From Pseudomonadota bacterium (GTDB lineage Bacteria > Pseudomonadota > Alphaproteobacteria > Dongiales > Dongiaceae), in assembly GCA_016183985.1 (NCBI GenBank), contig JACPDN010000012.1:1-64000 (forward strand): a stretch of DNA of 64,000 nt, in the 5' to 3' direction. Numbering within the stretch: position 1 is the stretch's first letter; the number at the start of each line of letters is the position of its first letter. The notes beneath the pieces were generated by a model, which saw only the letters and a list, made by a program, of their open reading frames with translations, ran no database searches and was not told the origin of the DNA. Both the position numbers and the translations under genes were made by a program. This document shows positions 1 through 16,837 of the stretch, one piece after another.

Positions 1-140
<140 letters not shown>

Positions 141-253
141 GTTTGGCGGCTCGTAAGAGCCGTCGAACAAGGCCCGAAAATGCTGCTCCGGCGGCTGCGA
201 AGAGCGGTCGCCGGATCGGCGTTAGAAAGGCCCAGAGTTGTCTGGAAGCGGAT

Positions 254-329
254 AGGGGCATAGCTCAACTGGTAGAGCGTCGGTCTCCAAAACCGAAGGT
301 TGCGGGTTCGATCCCTGCTGCCCCTGCCA
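254..329 (+). tRNA. trnW: tRNA-Trp (anticodon CCA)
   Basis: A full cloverleaf can be drawn. The acceptor stem AGGGGCA (254-260) pairs with TGCCCCT before the discriminator G and an encoded CCA (327-329). The D arm is GCTC/GAGC, the anticodon stem is TCGGT/ACCGA with loop CTCCAAA, and the T arm is GCGGG/CCTGC with TTCGATC. The anticodon CCA (287-289) specifies tryptophan. A tRNA-Trp between tuf and secE is a conserved arrangement. Confidence 0.97.
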
Positions 330-378
330 TCTTCTAGGCGATGCGTGCATTAAAGTACTGATTTCGGGTTTCGGAACG

Positions 379-576
379 ATGGCGAAGACAAGTCCGATCG
401 AGTTTTTCCGGCAGGTCCGGCAAGAGGTGGCCAAGGTCACCTGGCCGAGCCGCAAGGAAACCACCGTCACCACTTCGATGGTGTTCCTGATGGTGGTCAT
501 CGCGTCCGTCTTCTTCCTCGCGGTTGATGCGATCCTGTCATGGGGCATCACTTCGGTCCTGGGTCTGGGGAGCTGA
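379..576 (+). CDS. secE: Preprotein translocase subunit SecE
   Basis: This 65-residue protein is the short, single-span SecE form. Residues 1-30 hold the conserved amphipathic segment [16 protein letters not shown], and one transmembrane helix follows at about residues 33-58. SecE clamps SecY in the inner-membrane SecYEG channel. It ends 5 nt before nusG, so the two genes are surely co-transcribed, as in most proteobacteria. Confidence 0.97.
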   Translation: MAKTSPIEFFRQVRQEVAKVTWPSRKETTVTTSMVFLMVVIASVFFLAVDAILSWGITSVLGLGS

Positions 577-581
577 GCGCA

Positions 582-1112
582 ATGGCGCATCGTTGGTATG
601 TGGTCCACGTCTATTCCGGCTTTGAGCGCAAGATCGCTGAATCGATCCGCGACCAGGCCAAGCAGAAGGACATGGCGGAGTTGATCACCGACGTGCTGGT
701 GCCGACCGAAGAAGTGGTCGAAGTCCGGCGCGGTTCGAAAGTGAATGCCGAGCGTAAGTTCTTCCCAGGCTATGTCCTGGTGCGCATGGAACTCACCGAC
801 GAGTCCTGGCACTTGATCATGAACACGCCGAAGGTGACTGGTTTCCTCGGCGGCAAGGGCAAGCCGAGCCCGATTTCGGAAGCCGAAGCGCAGCGCATTC
901 TGCACCAGGTGCAGGAAGGCATCGAGCGCCCGAAGCGCGCGATCATTTTCGAAGTGGGCGAGCAGGTCCGTGTCAACGACGGTCCGTTCACCTCCTTCAC
1001 CGGCCATGTCGAGGAAGTCGACGAAGAAAAGGGCCGCCTCAAGGTGGCGGTTTCGATCTTCGGTCGTGCGACGCCGGTCGAGCTCGAGTATTCGCAGGTC
1101 GAGAAGGTCTAA
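582..1112 (+). CDS. nusG: Transcription termination/antitermination protein NusG
   Basis: The 176-residue product has the NGN domain first ([18 protein letters not shown] at residues 4-21, with the FPGYVLVRM segment) and a C-terminal KOW domain ([16 protein letters not shown]). NusG binds RNA polymerase and couples it to Rho, NusE or the ribosome. The start at 582 is chosen because it gives the family N-terminus [11 protein letters not shown]; an upstream in-frame ATG at 540 lies inside secE and would add 14 unrelated residues. It is immediately downstream of secE. Confidence 0.96.
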   Translation: MAHRWYVVHVYSGFERKIAESIRDQAKQKDMAELITDVLVPTEEVVEVRRGSKVNAERKFFPGYVLVRMELTDESWHLIMNTPKVTGFLGGKGKPSPISEAEAQRILHQVQEGIERPKRAIIFEVGEQVRVNDGPFTSFTGHVEEVDEEKGRLKVAVSIFGRATPVELEYSQVEKV

Positions 1113-1237
1113 GGACCGACAAGACTGCAGATCCGCCCGGTGACGGTTTCGCCGGAATGAGAGTGTGGGAGGCCAGCCAGGGCCGGACCACAGAACCCAA
1201 AGGAGCCGGGTGAAGGCTCCCGAAATGAGGTTAGATC

Positions 1238-1672
1238 ATGGCAAAGAAGATCGAAGGCTACATTAAGCTGCAGATCCCGGCCGGTAAGGCGAACCCGTCT
1301 CCGCCCGTGGGTCCGGCGCTCGGTCAGCGCGGTTTGAACATCATGCAGTTCTGCAAGGAGTTCAACGCGGCGACCCAGCAGATGGAAGCGGGCATGCCGA
1401 TTCCGGTGGTCATCACCGCGTATAGCGACCGTTCCTTCACATTCGTCACCAAGACCCCGCCGGCCAGCTACTTCCTGAAGAAGGCCGCGAAGATCGACAA
1501 GGGCTCGAAGACGACCGGCATCGGCGCGTTCGTCGGCAAGGTGACGATGACCCAGTGCCGCGAGATCGCCAAGCAGAAGATGGCCGATCTCAATGCGCAC
1601 GACATCGACGCGGCGGCGGAAATGATCCGCGGCTCTGCTCGTTCGATGGGCTTGCAGGTTGTGGAGGACTAA
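1238..1672 (+). CDS. rplK: 50S ribosomal protein L11
   Basis: The 144-residue length and the N-terminal segment [20 protein letters not shown] are diagnostic of L11, which binds 23S rRNA at the GTPase-associated centre with L10 and L7/L12. The C-terminal RNA-binding part includes the GSARSMGL segment. Three bases separate its stop from rplA, so L11 and L1 are one translational unit. The 125 nt after nusG have space for a separate promoter, but I did not identify a convincing one. Confidence 0.97.
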   Translation: MAKKIEGYIKLQIPAGKANPSPPVGPALGQRGLNIMQFCKEFNAATQQMEAGMPIPVVITAYSDRSFTFVTKTPPASYFLKKAAKIDKGSKTTGIGAFVGKVTMTQCREIAKQKMADLNAHDIDAAAEMIRGSARSMGLQVVED

Positions 1673-1675
1673 ATC

Positions 1676-2368
1676 ATGGCCGGTAAGCGCATTAAGAAGG
1701 CCTACGAAGGCATCGACGTGACCAAATTCTATTCGCTGCAGGATGCAGTGAAGGAGATCAAGTCGCGTTCCAAGACCAAGTTCGACGAAACCGTCGAGAT
1801 CGCCATGAACCTCGGCATCGATCCGAAGCATGCCGATCAGAACGTGCGCGGCGTCGTTTCGCTCCCGGCCGGTACCGGCAAGAGCGTGCGCGTTGCCGTG
1901 TTCGCCAAGGGCGACAAGGCTGAGGCCGCGAAGAAGGCCGGTGCCGACATCGTCGGTGCGGACGATCTGGCCGAGCAGATTCAGGCCGGCAAGATGGATT
2001 TCGATCGCGTCATCGCGACGCCCGACATGATGGTCACCGTCGGCAAGCTGGGTAAGGTTCTGGGTCCGCGCGGCCTGATGCCGAACCCGAAGCTCGGCAC
2101 CGTGACCGCCGACGTCGCCGAAGCCGTGAAAGCGGCCAAGGGCGGCCAGGTTGAGTTCCGCGCCGAGAAGGCCGGCATCATCCAGGCTGGTGTTGGCAAG
2201 GTCAGCTTCTCGGAAGCCGATCTCGTCAACAACGTGAAGGCGTTCGTCAGCGCGATCACCAAAGCCAAGCCCGCCGGCGCCAAGGGCACCTACATTCAGA
2301 AGGTGTCGCTGGCTTCGACGATGGGCCCGGGCTTGAAGCTCGACGTCGCGACGCTCGCGGCGGAGTAA
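1676..2368 (+). CDS. rplA: 50S ribosomal protein L1
   Basis: The 230-residue protein carries the L1 hallmark segments [19 protein letters not shown] near residue 40 and [17 protein letters not shown] near residue 125. L1 sits on the mobile stalk of the large subunit, and in many bacteria it represses its own rplKA mRNA. It follows rplK by 3 nt and is followed by the long rplJL leader. Length and motifs are normal for the family. Confidence 0.97.
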   Translation: MAGKRIKKAYEGIDVTKFYSLQDAVKEIKSRSKTKFDETVEIAMNLGIDPKHADQNVRGVVSLPAGTGKSVRVAVFAKGDKAEAAKKAGADIVGADDLAEQIQAGKMDFDRVIATPDMMVTVGKLGKVLGPRGLMPNPKLGTVTADVAEAVKAAKGGQVEFRAEKAGIIQAGVGKVSFSEADLVNNVKAFVSAITKAKPAGAKGTYIQKVSLASTMGPGLKLDVATLAAE

Positions 2369-2713
2369 AGGATTTGGCAGGGCTCGGTTCGCCGGGCCCT
2401 GTCGAAGGATGGACGAGCAATCGTCCATCTCCCTGTCCGAGACTGCAGGTCCCCAAGGCGTTGGGGACTAATGGAAGGCCGCCCCGCCTTTCGCCTGCAA
2501 TAGACAGAGGTGAACCGAATTTGGCGAAAGCCCATGTGGCGGACGTCCTGTTCGGATCGAACTTCTGGGACAGGTCAACCGGAGCTTCCGGTTCTGTCTG
2601 GGACGCTTCTCCTCGCGGAGAAGCTGATGAGATGGGTCGGAAGGTCCAATTGTAACCGGTCCCGCGCTCGGCCTTAGGGCAGGGCAAGGGGTCACAAGTA
2701 TCGGAGACGAAAC
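2369..2713 (+). promoter_or_regulatory. Structured rplJL leader, likely L10(L12)4 autoregulatory RNA
   Basis: This 345-nt stretch between rplA and rplJ encodes no recognisable protein but is rich in RNA structure. A 10-bp stem capped by TTCG lies at 2378-2401 (one G-U pair), a perfect 9-bp stem capped by GCAA at 2408-2429, and a 6-bp stem at 2449-2468. A CTGATGAGA stretch near 2624 resembles one strand of a kink-turn. In bacteria the rplJL mRNA leader binds the L10(L12)4 complex to repress translation; assigning that role here is inference from position. The rplJ ribosome-binding region GGAGACGAAAC ends it. Confidence 0.7.
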
Positions 2714-3223
2714 GTGGACCGATCTGGCAAAGAGAAGCTGGTCACGGAACTCCAGGAAACGCTGAATGCCGCAAATCTGGTGGTTGTTACCCAGCAGAAC
2801 GGCTTGAGCGTTGCCGAAGTGTCCGACCTGCGTCGCAAGATGCGGGCGGCCGGAGCCGGCTTCAAGGTCGCCAAAAATCGGCTGGCAACGCTCGCTCTGA
2901 AGGGTACCAAGCACGAAGACCTGGGGACGTTCCTCAAGGGCCCGACGGCAATCGCCTATTCGGCGGATCCGATCGCGGCCGCAAAGGTCGCCGTGCTGTA
3001 CGCCAAAACGAACGACAAGCTCAAAATCGTCGGCGGCTCGATGGGCACGCAGACGTTGAACGCGGAAGGGATCACGGCTTTGGCCACCCTGCCGTCGCTC
3101 GATGAGCTTCGTGCAAAGCTGCTCGGCATGCTGCAGACACCGGCGACCCGTATCGCCGCCGTCACCGCAGCGCCCGCCGGCCAGTTGGCGCGCGTTCTTG
3201 GTGCTTACGCCCGGAAGGGGTGA
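2714..3223 (+). CDS. rplJ: 50S ribosomal protein L10
   Basis: The 169-residue protein begins at a GTG preceded by GGAG. The N-terminal DRSGKEKLVTELQETL and the VVVTQQNGLSVAEVSDLRRKMR segment are typical of L10, whose N-terminal domain binds 23S rRNA while its C-terminal helix carries L7/L12 dimers. The long structured leader and GTG start fit a gene under translational feedback. rplL follows 76 nt downstream. Confidence 0.97.
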   Translation: MDRSGKEKLVTELQETLNAANLVVVTQQNGLSVAEVSDLRRKMRAAGAGFKVAKNRLATLALKGTKHEDLGTFLKGPTAIAYSADPIAAAKVAVLYAKTNDKLKIVGGSMGTQTLNAEGITALATLPSLDELRAKLLGMLQTPATRIAAVTAAPAGQLARVLGAYARKG

Positions 3224-3299
3224 GGCCGTAACTGGCCGATCCGCGACCCGAGAATATCTGAAGTTCGAACCTAACAAGACTTAAGCCTAGGAGAATAAA

Positions 3300-3674
3300 A
3301 TGGCTGATTTGCAGAAGCTGGTTGACGAGCTGTCGAAGCTCACCGTGCTCGAGGCTGCTGAGCTTTCGAAGAAGCTCGAAGAAGCCTGGGGCGTGTCGGC
3401 TGCGGCCCCGGTGGCCGTTGCTGCTGCTGGTGGTGGCGCTGCCGCCCCGGCCGCTGAGGAAAAGACCGAATTCAACGTCGTGCTGGTTGACGGCGGCGCC
3501 AACAAGATCAACGTGATCAAGGAAGTGCGTGCCATCACCGGTCTCGGCCTGAAGGAAGCCAAGGACCTCGTCGAAGGCGCGCCGAAGCCGGTAAAGGAAG
3601 GCGTTGGCAAAGCGGAAGCCGAAGAGCTGAAGAAGAAGCTCGAAGCTGCCGGCGCCAAGGTCGAGCTGAAGTAA
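3300..3674 (+). CDS. rplL: 50S ribosomal protein L7/L12
   Basis: The 124-residue product shows the L7/L12 plan: an N-terminal dimerisation domain (residues 1-35), an Ala/Gly-rich hinge (about 36-55, [18 protein letters not shown]) and a C-terminal factor-binding domain with [20 protein letters not shown] and [14 protein letters not shown]. It recruits GTPase factors to the ribosome as multiple dimers on L10. A strong ribosome-binding site (AGGAG) lies 7 nt upstream of ATG. Confidence 0.98.
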   Translation: MADLQKLVDELSKLTVLEAAELSKKLEEAWGVSAAAPVAVAAAGGGAAAPAAEEKTEFNVVLVDGGANKINVIKEVRAITGLGLKEAKDLVEGAPKPVKEGVGKAEAEELKKKLEAAGAKVELK

Positions 3675-3699
3675 GCTCGAAAAGCCGTTTTTGGGGTGG

Positions 3700-3730
3700 G
3701 GAAGCGCCGGCCGCAAGGCTCGGCGCTTCC
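3700..3730 (+). promoter_or_regulatory. Perfect 10-bp hairpin between rplL and rpoB (attenuator or processing site)
   Basis: GGAAGCGCCG (3700-3709) pairs perfectly with CGGCGCTTCC (3721-3730) around an 11-base loop. No T-tract follows, so this is not a full intrinsic terminator. In E. coli the rplL–rpoB gap holds a partial attenuator and an RNase III site that lower rpoBC expression relative to ribosomal proteins. The same role is inferred here from position. The rest of the 281-nt gap shows nothing else I can name. Confidence 0.6.
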
Positions 3731-3955
3731 GTGCCTCCGGAGATACGGCGATTTCTAGGGTGAAGCGCCTTTCCACCCGCCGGTTTTAGAGCCGGAAAAT
3801 GCGAAGGCGGCGGTTGTTCCGACAGCCGCGCCGCGTCGATCCCAATCAGATCGGCAGGCAAAAGTTCCGAAGTCATCGGAACCGTCGGTTGAGATTTGAG
3901 CGGGCAGCCGTTGCCAGCTGTCCGCTGGCCCCACAGTTTGAGACGAGGGATGTCA

Positions 3956-8146
<4,191 letters not shown>

Positions 8147-8154
8147 TCGGATAG

Positions 8155-12387
<4,233 letters not shown>

Positions 12388-12410
12388 GCGACCCGAGAAA
12401 TCCGGCAAAG

Positions 12411-12448
12411 AAAGAACCCCGCTGCACCGGCAGCGGGGTTTTTCTTTT
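12411..12448 (+). terminator. Intrinsic terminator of the rpoBC operon
   Basis: ACCCCGCTGC (12416-12425) pairs with GCAGCGGGGT (12430-12439) around ACCG, followed by TTTTCTTTTT. The upstream side is A-rich (AAAGAAAGA), so on the minus strand the same structure could stop transcription of the histidine kinase gene whose stop lies at 12469. It is a textbook bidirectional terminator between two converging units. Confidence 0.92.
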
Positions 12449-12468
12449 TCGGTTGATGGTGCGAAGGA

Positions 12469-13656
12469 TCAAGGATGCCAGCGGCCATCGTAACGTTGCG
12501 GAAATTCCAAGGTGGCGGTGGTGCCGAGATTGGGCGCGCTGCAGATCGATAGCTTGCCGCCGATGAGATGCAGGAACGCGCCGCATATCGCCAAACCGCC
12601 GCTCGTTTCATGCTGGTTGGTGTCGATCGAATTTTGCAGACGGCGCAATTGCTCGGTCTGAAAGCCAGGCCCGTTATCGCTGATTGTCAGGACGACCCGC
12701 GCCGCCTCGCCATCATGGCCAGGCTCGACGCTGCCTGCGATTTCGACCTTGCCGCCGAAGCGGTTGTATTTGACGGCGTTCTCGACGACGTGGCCGATCA
12801 TCTTTTCCAGCGCCTCGTCATCCAGCACCACAGGGATGCTGCCGCGGCGCAACGCATGTGTGATGCGAACGCCCTGGATGGCGGCATTGCTGGCTGCGGC
12901 GGCCAGGACATGTTCGACAATCTCGGTGAGATCCGCGGTGCGGGTGTGTGCGAGCGCCATGCTGCCTTCGAGGCGCGTCACGTCGATGATGCGTTCGACG
13001 ACATCGGTCAACTGGCGGCCGCTTTTGCAGATATCGGCCGCGTAAGTCTTGTAGAGCTTGACGCCGAGCGAGCCGAACATCTCGTCCCGCATGACTTCCG
13101 CAAAGCCGATGACGGTGGCGAGCGGCGTGCGCAGTTCGTGCGACAATTGCCCCAGGAATTCGAGCTTGGTGAAATTGGCGCGTTCGGCCTGTTCCTTGGC
13201 CTTGGTCAGAACGCACTCGCTTTGCTTGCGATGCGTGATGTCACGGAGGGCGGCGATGATCACCATACGGTCGCGCTGACGATGCTGCAGGCTCGTGACT
13301 TCAACCGGCGTGCTTTCACCGTTGAGCTTATGGGCCAGGGTCTCAAGCGGGCGCCCGTCGCCTGCCGCCAGGGCCGCAAGCAGCAGCGCGATGGAGGGAT
13401 GGTTATCCTCGTCAGGAAGTCCCTCAAGGAATGCGCCGAGATGCGCGCCGATAATGAGCCGGGCGTGGCAGTTGAACATCTCGGTGGCGCGGTCGCTGGC
13501 GTCGACGATGGTTCCGTCGGGAAGGAGCGCCAGCAATGGATCTGGGGAAAGTACGCCGGCAAGTCGACCGGCCTGCGCCAGGTCCGGGGGCAAGGTTGTA
13601 TTGTCGCCAATGGATTCTGCCAGCCGCAGATGCCGCTCGGGGGCATGGTTGGTCAC
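12469..13656 (-). CDS. PAS-domain sensor histidine kinase (no membrane segment)
   Basis: The 395-residue protein has a PAS domain (about residues 35-145, ending ALRDITHRK), a dimerisation domain with H-box SHELRTPL (His173) and a catalytic ATPase domain with N-box VENAVKYN (Asn293) and G1 box SDNGPGF (residues 326-332). The G2 region is the weaker TSGGLAICGAFLHLIGGKLS. No transmembrane helix or signal peptide is visible, so it should sense a cytoplasmic cue through PAS. No response regulator is adjacent; its partner is encoded elsewhere. It ends against the rpoC terminator and is divergent from hpnB. Confidence 0.88.
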   Translation of the reverse strand: MTNHAPERHLRLAESIGDNTTLPPDLAQAGRLAGVLSPDPLLALLPDGTIVDASDRATEMFNCHARLIIGAHLGAFLEGLPDEDNHPSIALLLAALAAGDGRPLETLAHKLNGESTPVEVTSLQHRQRDRMVIIAALRDITHRKQSECVLTKAKEQAERANFTKLEFLGQLSHELRTPLATVIGFAEVMRDEMFGSLGVKLYKTYAADICKSGRQLTDVVERIIDVTRLEGSMALAHTRTADLTEIVEHVLAAAASNAAIQGVRITHALRRGSIPVVLDDEALEKMIGHVVENAVKYNRFGGKVEIAGSVEPGHDGEAARVVLTISDNGPGFQTEQLRRLQNSIDTNQHETSGGLAICGAFLHLIGGKLSICSAPNLGTTATLEFPQRYDGRWHP

Positions 13657-13941
13657 TGCCGTGTCCCTCCACCGGCCGCCGGGATGATCCCGTCACCCCT
13701 CGGCCTGTTGCAAAAACCGCTGCCTAGCCCTCAGCGGCAGATGCCCCCAACAGCACACATCATTGGGGATAAAACGGTCCTTCGCAAGCAACCTTGGATA
13801 GGTCGGTGGGAGAAGGGTACTGATCCGGCTGGCAACCTTTGAGAATCAGGGTGTTACGAGATGAAATATGTGGGCGAACAGCCGGCCGAACCCGTCTAGT
13901 TAAGTGTGGTACGCCCGCGCCGTTCCGGCTATAGGAACGCC

Positions 13942-15126
13942 ATGTCCGAATTCCTCATTGTCATGGCCGGCCTTCCCGCCGGCATCTGGCTGTATCTTCT
14001 GCTGTTTCGCGGCGCCTTCTGGCGGGAACGGCCGGAGACGGGATCTGTCGTCGCCGCCGACAATCTGTCTTTCCCTGATGTCGCCGCCATCGTGCCGGCT
14101 CGCAATGAAGCCGGTGTGGTGGGGCAGGCGGTGACAGCGCTGCTGCAACAGAACTACCCAGGAAAGCTCATGGTCATCCTGGTCGATGACAACAGCGAAG
14201 ATGGCACTGCTGCGGAAGCGACCGAGGTCGCCAAGGTGGCGACCGCCGCTGGCTGCGCGCATCGCCTGCGCGTCATTTCGGGGAAGAAATTGGCGGCGGG
14301 TTGGACCGGAAAGCTGTGGGCGGTCAATCAGGGCCTTGCCGAAGCACAGCGTGCGGCGCCGGGGGCTGCGTTCTACCTGTTGACCGATGCGGATATTCTG
14401 CATGCGCCCGACAGCGTCACCCGACTTGTCGCGCGCGCCCAACAAGGAAAGTTCAGCATGGTCTCGCTGATGGCCAAGCTGCGCACCGATACTTTTGCTG
14501 AAAAGGCGTTGATTCCGGCTTATATCTTTTTCTTCCAGAAGCTCTATCCCTTCACCTGGGTGCGCGATCCGAAGCACAAATTGGGAGCAGCTGCCGGTGG
14601 CTGCATGCTGGTGCGCGCATCGGCCCTGCGCAAGATCGGTGGGATCGCTGCCATTCGCGGCAGCCTGATCGACGATTGCGCCCTGGGTCGCGCGATCAAG
14701 GCGACCGGCCCCATCTGGCTGGGGCTCGCCGGCAATGTCAGCTCGCTGCGCGGCTACCCCGCCTGGCGCGATATCTGGAATCTCATCGCGCGCTCGGCCT
14801 TCACGCAGCTCAATCACTCCTCGCCCCTGTTGATCGGTTCAGTGCTCGGCATGAGCCTGACCTATCTGCTGCCGCCGCTCGTGACGATCAGCACCGATCC
14901 TGGCATCCGTCCCCTTGGCATCGTCGCCTGGGCTGCGATGGCTTTTGCCTATCTGCCGACCATTGCCAATTATCAGCGCTCGCCTCTTTGGGCGCCGCTG
15001 CTGCCACTCGTTGCCTTGTTCTACACATTGGCCACGATCGCATCCGCGATCCGCTATTGGACAGGCACAGGCGGCCAATGGAAGGGGCGCGCGCAGGCTG
15101 AACATATCAAGAAGAGTGCGGCATGA
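13942..15126 (+). CDS. hpnB: Hopanoid-associated glycosyltransferase HpnB
   Basis: This 394-residue family-2 glycosyltransferase has an N-terminal membrane helix, the nucleotide-binding start VAAIVPARNEA, the metal-binding LTDADI (DxD-type) motif, a QxxRW-like region and several C-terminal membrane spans. Family identity comes from its position at the head of hpnC-hpnD-hpnE. The start at 13942 has AGGA 5 nt upstream; an earlier ATG at 13906 would add 12 unlikely residues. It overlaps hpnC by 4 nt (ATGA). The sugar acceptor of HpnB is not known from sequence. Confidence 0.88.
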   Translation: MSEFLIVMAGLPAGIWLYLLLFRGAFWRERPETGSVVAADNLSFPDVAAIVPARNEAGVVGQAVTALLQQNYPGKLMVILVDDNSEDGTAAEATEVAKVATAAGCAHRLRVISGKKLAAGWTGKLWAVNQGLAEAQRAAPGAAFYLLTDADILHAPDSVTRLVARAQQGKFSMVSLMAKLRTDTFAEKALIPAYIFFFQKLYPFTWVRDPKHKLGAAAGGCMLVRASALRKIGGIAAIRGSLIDDCALGRAIKATGPIWLGLAGNVSSLRGYPAWRDIWNLIARSAFTQLNHSSPLLIGSVLGMSLTYLLPPLVTISTDPGIRPLGIVAWAAMAFAYLPTIANYQRSPLWAPLLPLVALFYTLATIASAIRYWTGTGGQWKGRAQAEHIKKSAA

Positions 15127-15992
15127 GTGGGGCCACGCCCGATAGCGCCAAAGCCGAGATCGCGACGCCTTCCGGCAAGAATGCGTCGAATGAGAATTTT
15201 CCCGTCGGCTCGGCGCTGATCCGCGCCGATCTGCGGCCGCATGTGCATGCCTTCTATCGTTTTGCCCGCATGGGTGACGACATTGCCGACAATGCGGCAC
15301 TGAGCCCGGAGGAGAAGGTGGCACGCCTCGACATGATGGAGGCCGCACTATTGGATCCGCAGCGCGAGGATATTCGAGAGGCGTCCGATCTGCGTCGGTC
15401 GCTTGGCGAAACCCATGTGTCGCCGATCAACTCGACCGAGCTCCTGAAGGCCTTTCGCATGGACGCCACCAAGCAGCGATATGCGGATTGGGATGAGTTG
15501 ATGCTCTATTGCCGTTACTCGGCGGCGCCGGTCGGCCGGCAATTGCTGGATCTGCACGGCGAACCGGCAACGGCGCGCGGCCCGTCCGACGCGCTTTGCG
15601 CTGCCTTGCAGGTGATCAACCATCTGCAGGATTGTGGCGTCGACTACCTTGAAATGGGCCGGGTCTATTTTCCCCAGGATCACCTGACTCGCTATGGCGC
15701 CGAGACGAAGGATCTGGCCGAGCGCCGCTCCAGCCCCGGCGTCAGCAAGGCCTTGAACGACGCTCTCGATAGGACTGAGGCATTGATGCTCGAGGCGCGG
15801 CAATTGCCGGGTCGGCTCAAAGATTTTCGCCTGCGTGCGGAATCGGCGACCATCGTGCGCTTGGCCGATAAAATGATCGGGCAATTGCGGCGCAACGATC
15901 CGCTGGCCGGCCGGGTGAAGCCGACCAAGATGTTCTTTCTGACGGCAATGCTGGAAGGTATTGCCTGGGCCTGTTTCGCGCGGGGGAAATGA
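15123..15992 (+). CDS. hpnC: Hydroxysqualene synthase HpnC
   Basis: The 289-residue protein belongs to the squalene/phytoene synthase family. The first Asp-rich motif reads GDDIAD (residues 51-56), preceded by HAFYRFAR, and a second conserved region around LQDCGVDYLEMGRVYFPQD is present. In the three-enzyme bacterial route HpnD makes presqualene diphosphate, HpnC converts it to hydroxysqualene, and HpnE reduces that to squalene. It overlaps hpnB and hpnD by 4 nt each, so the genes are translationally coupled. Confidence 0.93.
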   Translation: MSGATPDSAKAEIATPSGKNASNENFPVGSALIRADLRPHVHAFYRFARMGDDIADNAALSPEEKVARLDMMEAALLDPQREDIREASDLRRSLGETHVSPINSTELLKAFRMDATKQRYADWDELMLYCRYSAAPVGRQLLDLHGEPATARGPSDALCAALQVINHLQDCGVDYLEMGRVYFPQDHLTRYGAETKDLAERRSSPGVSKALNDALDRTEALMLEARQLPGRLKDFRLRAESATIVRLADKMIGQLRRNDPLAGRVKPTKMFFLTAMLEGIAWACFARGK

Positions 15993-16837
15993 TGGACGGC
16001 AATCAGGCAAGTACGGGGGCCATTGCCGCGCAGGTCAAGGCGTCCGGCACATCTTTCTATGCGGCGATGCGCCTGCTGCCCGCGGCGCGGCGCGATGCCA
16101 TGTTTGCGATCTATGCCTTCTGTCGCGAGGTCGACGACATCGCCGATGAGGAGGCACCGCAGGACGACAAGCAGCGGCGCTTGGCCGAATGGCGCGCCGA
16201 GATCGATCGCCTTTACGCTGGCAATCCGAGTGGGCCGATCTCGCAGGCGCTCTTGAAGCCGATGCGCGACTTCAAGCTGCGACGCGACGACTTCATCGCC
16301 GTCATCGACGGCATGGAGATGGATGCCACAGACACGATCCAGGCGCCGGATATGGCGACACTCGATCTCTATTGCGATCGTGTTGCCTCGGCCGTGGGGC
16401 GGCTATCGGTGCGGGCGTTCGGTGCCACGGAATCGATCGCCGATGATGTCGCCTATCATCTGGGCCGCGCTTTGCAGTTGACCAATATCCTGCGCGATAT
16501 CGAAGAGGATGCCGGGCGCGGGCGCCTCTATCTGCCACGCGACCTGCTGGCCAAGCACGGTATTGTCAGCCCGGATCTGGCCGCTATCCGCGCGCATCCC
16601 AGTCTGCCGCGGGTCTGCCGCGATCTTGCCTGCATGGCGAAGGATCATTTCGCCAAGGCGGATGCCGCGATGAGACAATGCGCCAAGGAGCCGATGCGGC
16701 CCGCCCGTATCATGGGCGCCGTCTATGGCGCGCTGCTCGACAAGCTGATCGCCTGGGATTGGCGCGACCTCACGACCGAAATCAAAGTGCCGAAATGGCG
16801 CAAGATCTGGCTGGCCGTACGCTATGGCTTCCTCTGA
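15989..16837 (+). CDS. hpnD: Presqualene diphosphate synthase HpnD
   Basis: The 282-residue protein shows both full Asp-rich motifs of head-to-head prenyl synthases: REVDDIADEE (Asp49-Asp53) and NILRDIEEDAGRGRLYLP. It condenses two farnesyl diphosphates to presqualene diphosphate. Having both complete motifs separates it from HpnC, which is more divergent. The gene overlaps hpnC upstream and, with the longest start, hpnE downstream by 14 nt. Confidence 0.94.
   Translation: MMDGNQASTGAIAAQVKASGTSFYAAMRLLPAARRDAMFAIYAFCREVDDIADEEAPQDDKQRRLAEWRAEIDRLYAGNPSGPISQALLKPMRDFKLRRDDFIAVIDGMEMDATDTIQAPDMATLDLYCDRVASAVGRLSVRAFGATESIADDVAYHLGRALQLTNILRDIEEDAGRGRLYLPRDLLAKHGIVSPDLAAIRAHPSLPRVCRDLACMAKDHFAKADAAMRQCAKEPMRPARIMGAVYGALLDKLIAWDWRDLTTEIKVPKWRKIWLAVRYGFL

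Noticed and set aside
141-253. The CGGCTC-GTAA-GAGCCG hairpin after tuf as a terminator
   Set aside because: There is no T-tract, and tuf and tRNA-Trp may well be co-transcribed, so I did not list it as a terminator.
2374-2655. A 93-codon open frame in the rplJL leader as a leader peptide
   Set aside because: It runs through the RNA stems, has no plausible start context and no similarity to a ribosomal or regulatory protein.
12568-13842. A 424-codon plus-strand frame over the histidine kinase
   Set aside because: The minus-strand frame contains ordered PAS, H-box, N-box and G1 motifs, while the plus frame has none and would cross the promoter region of hpnB.
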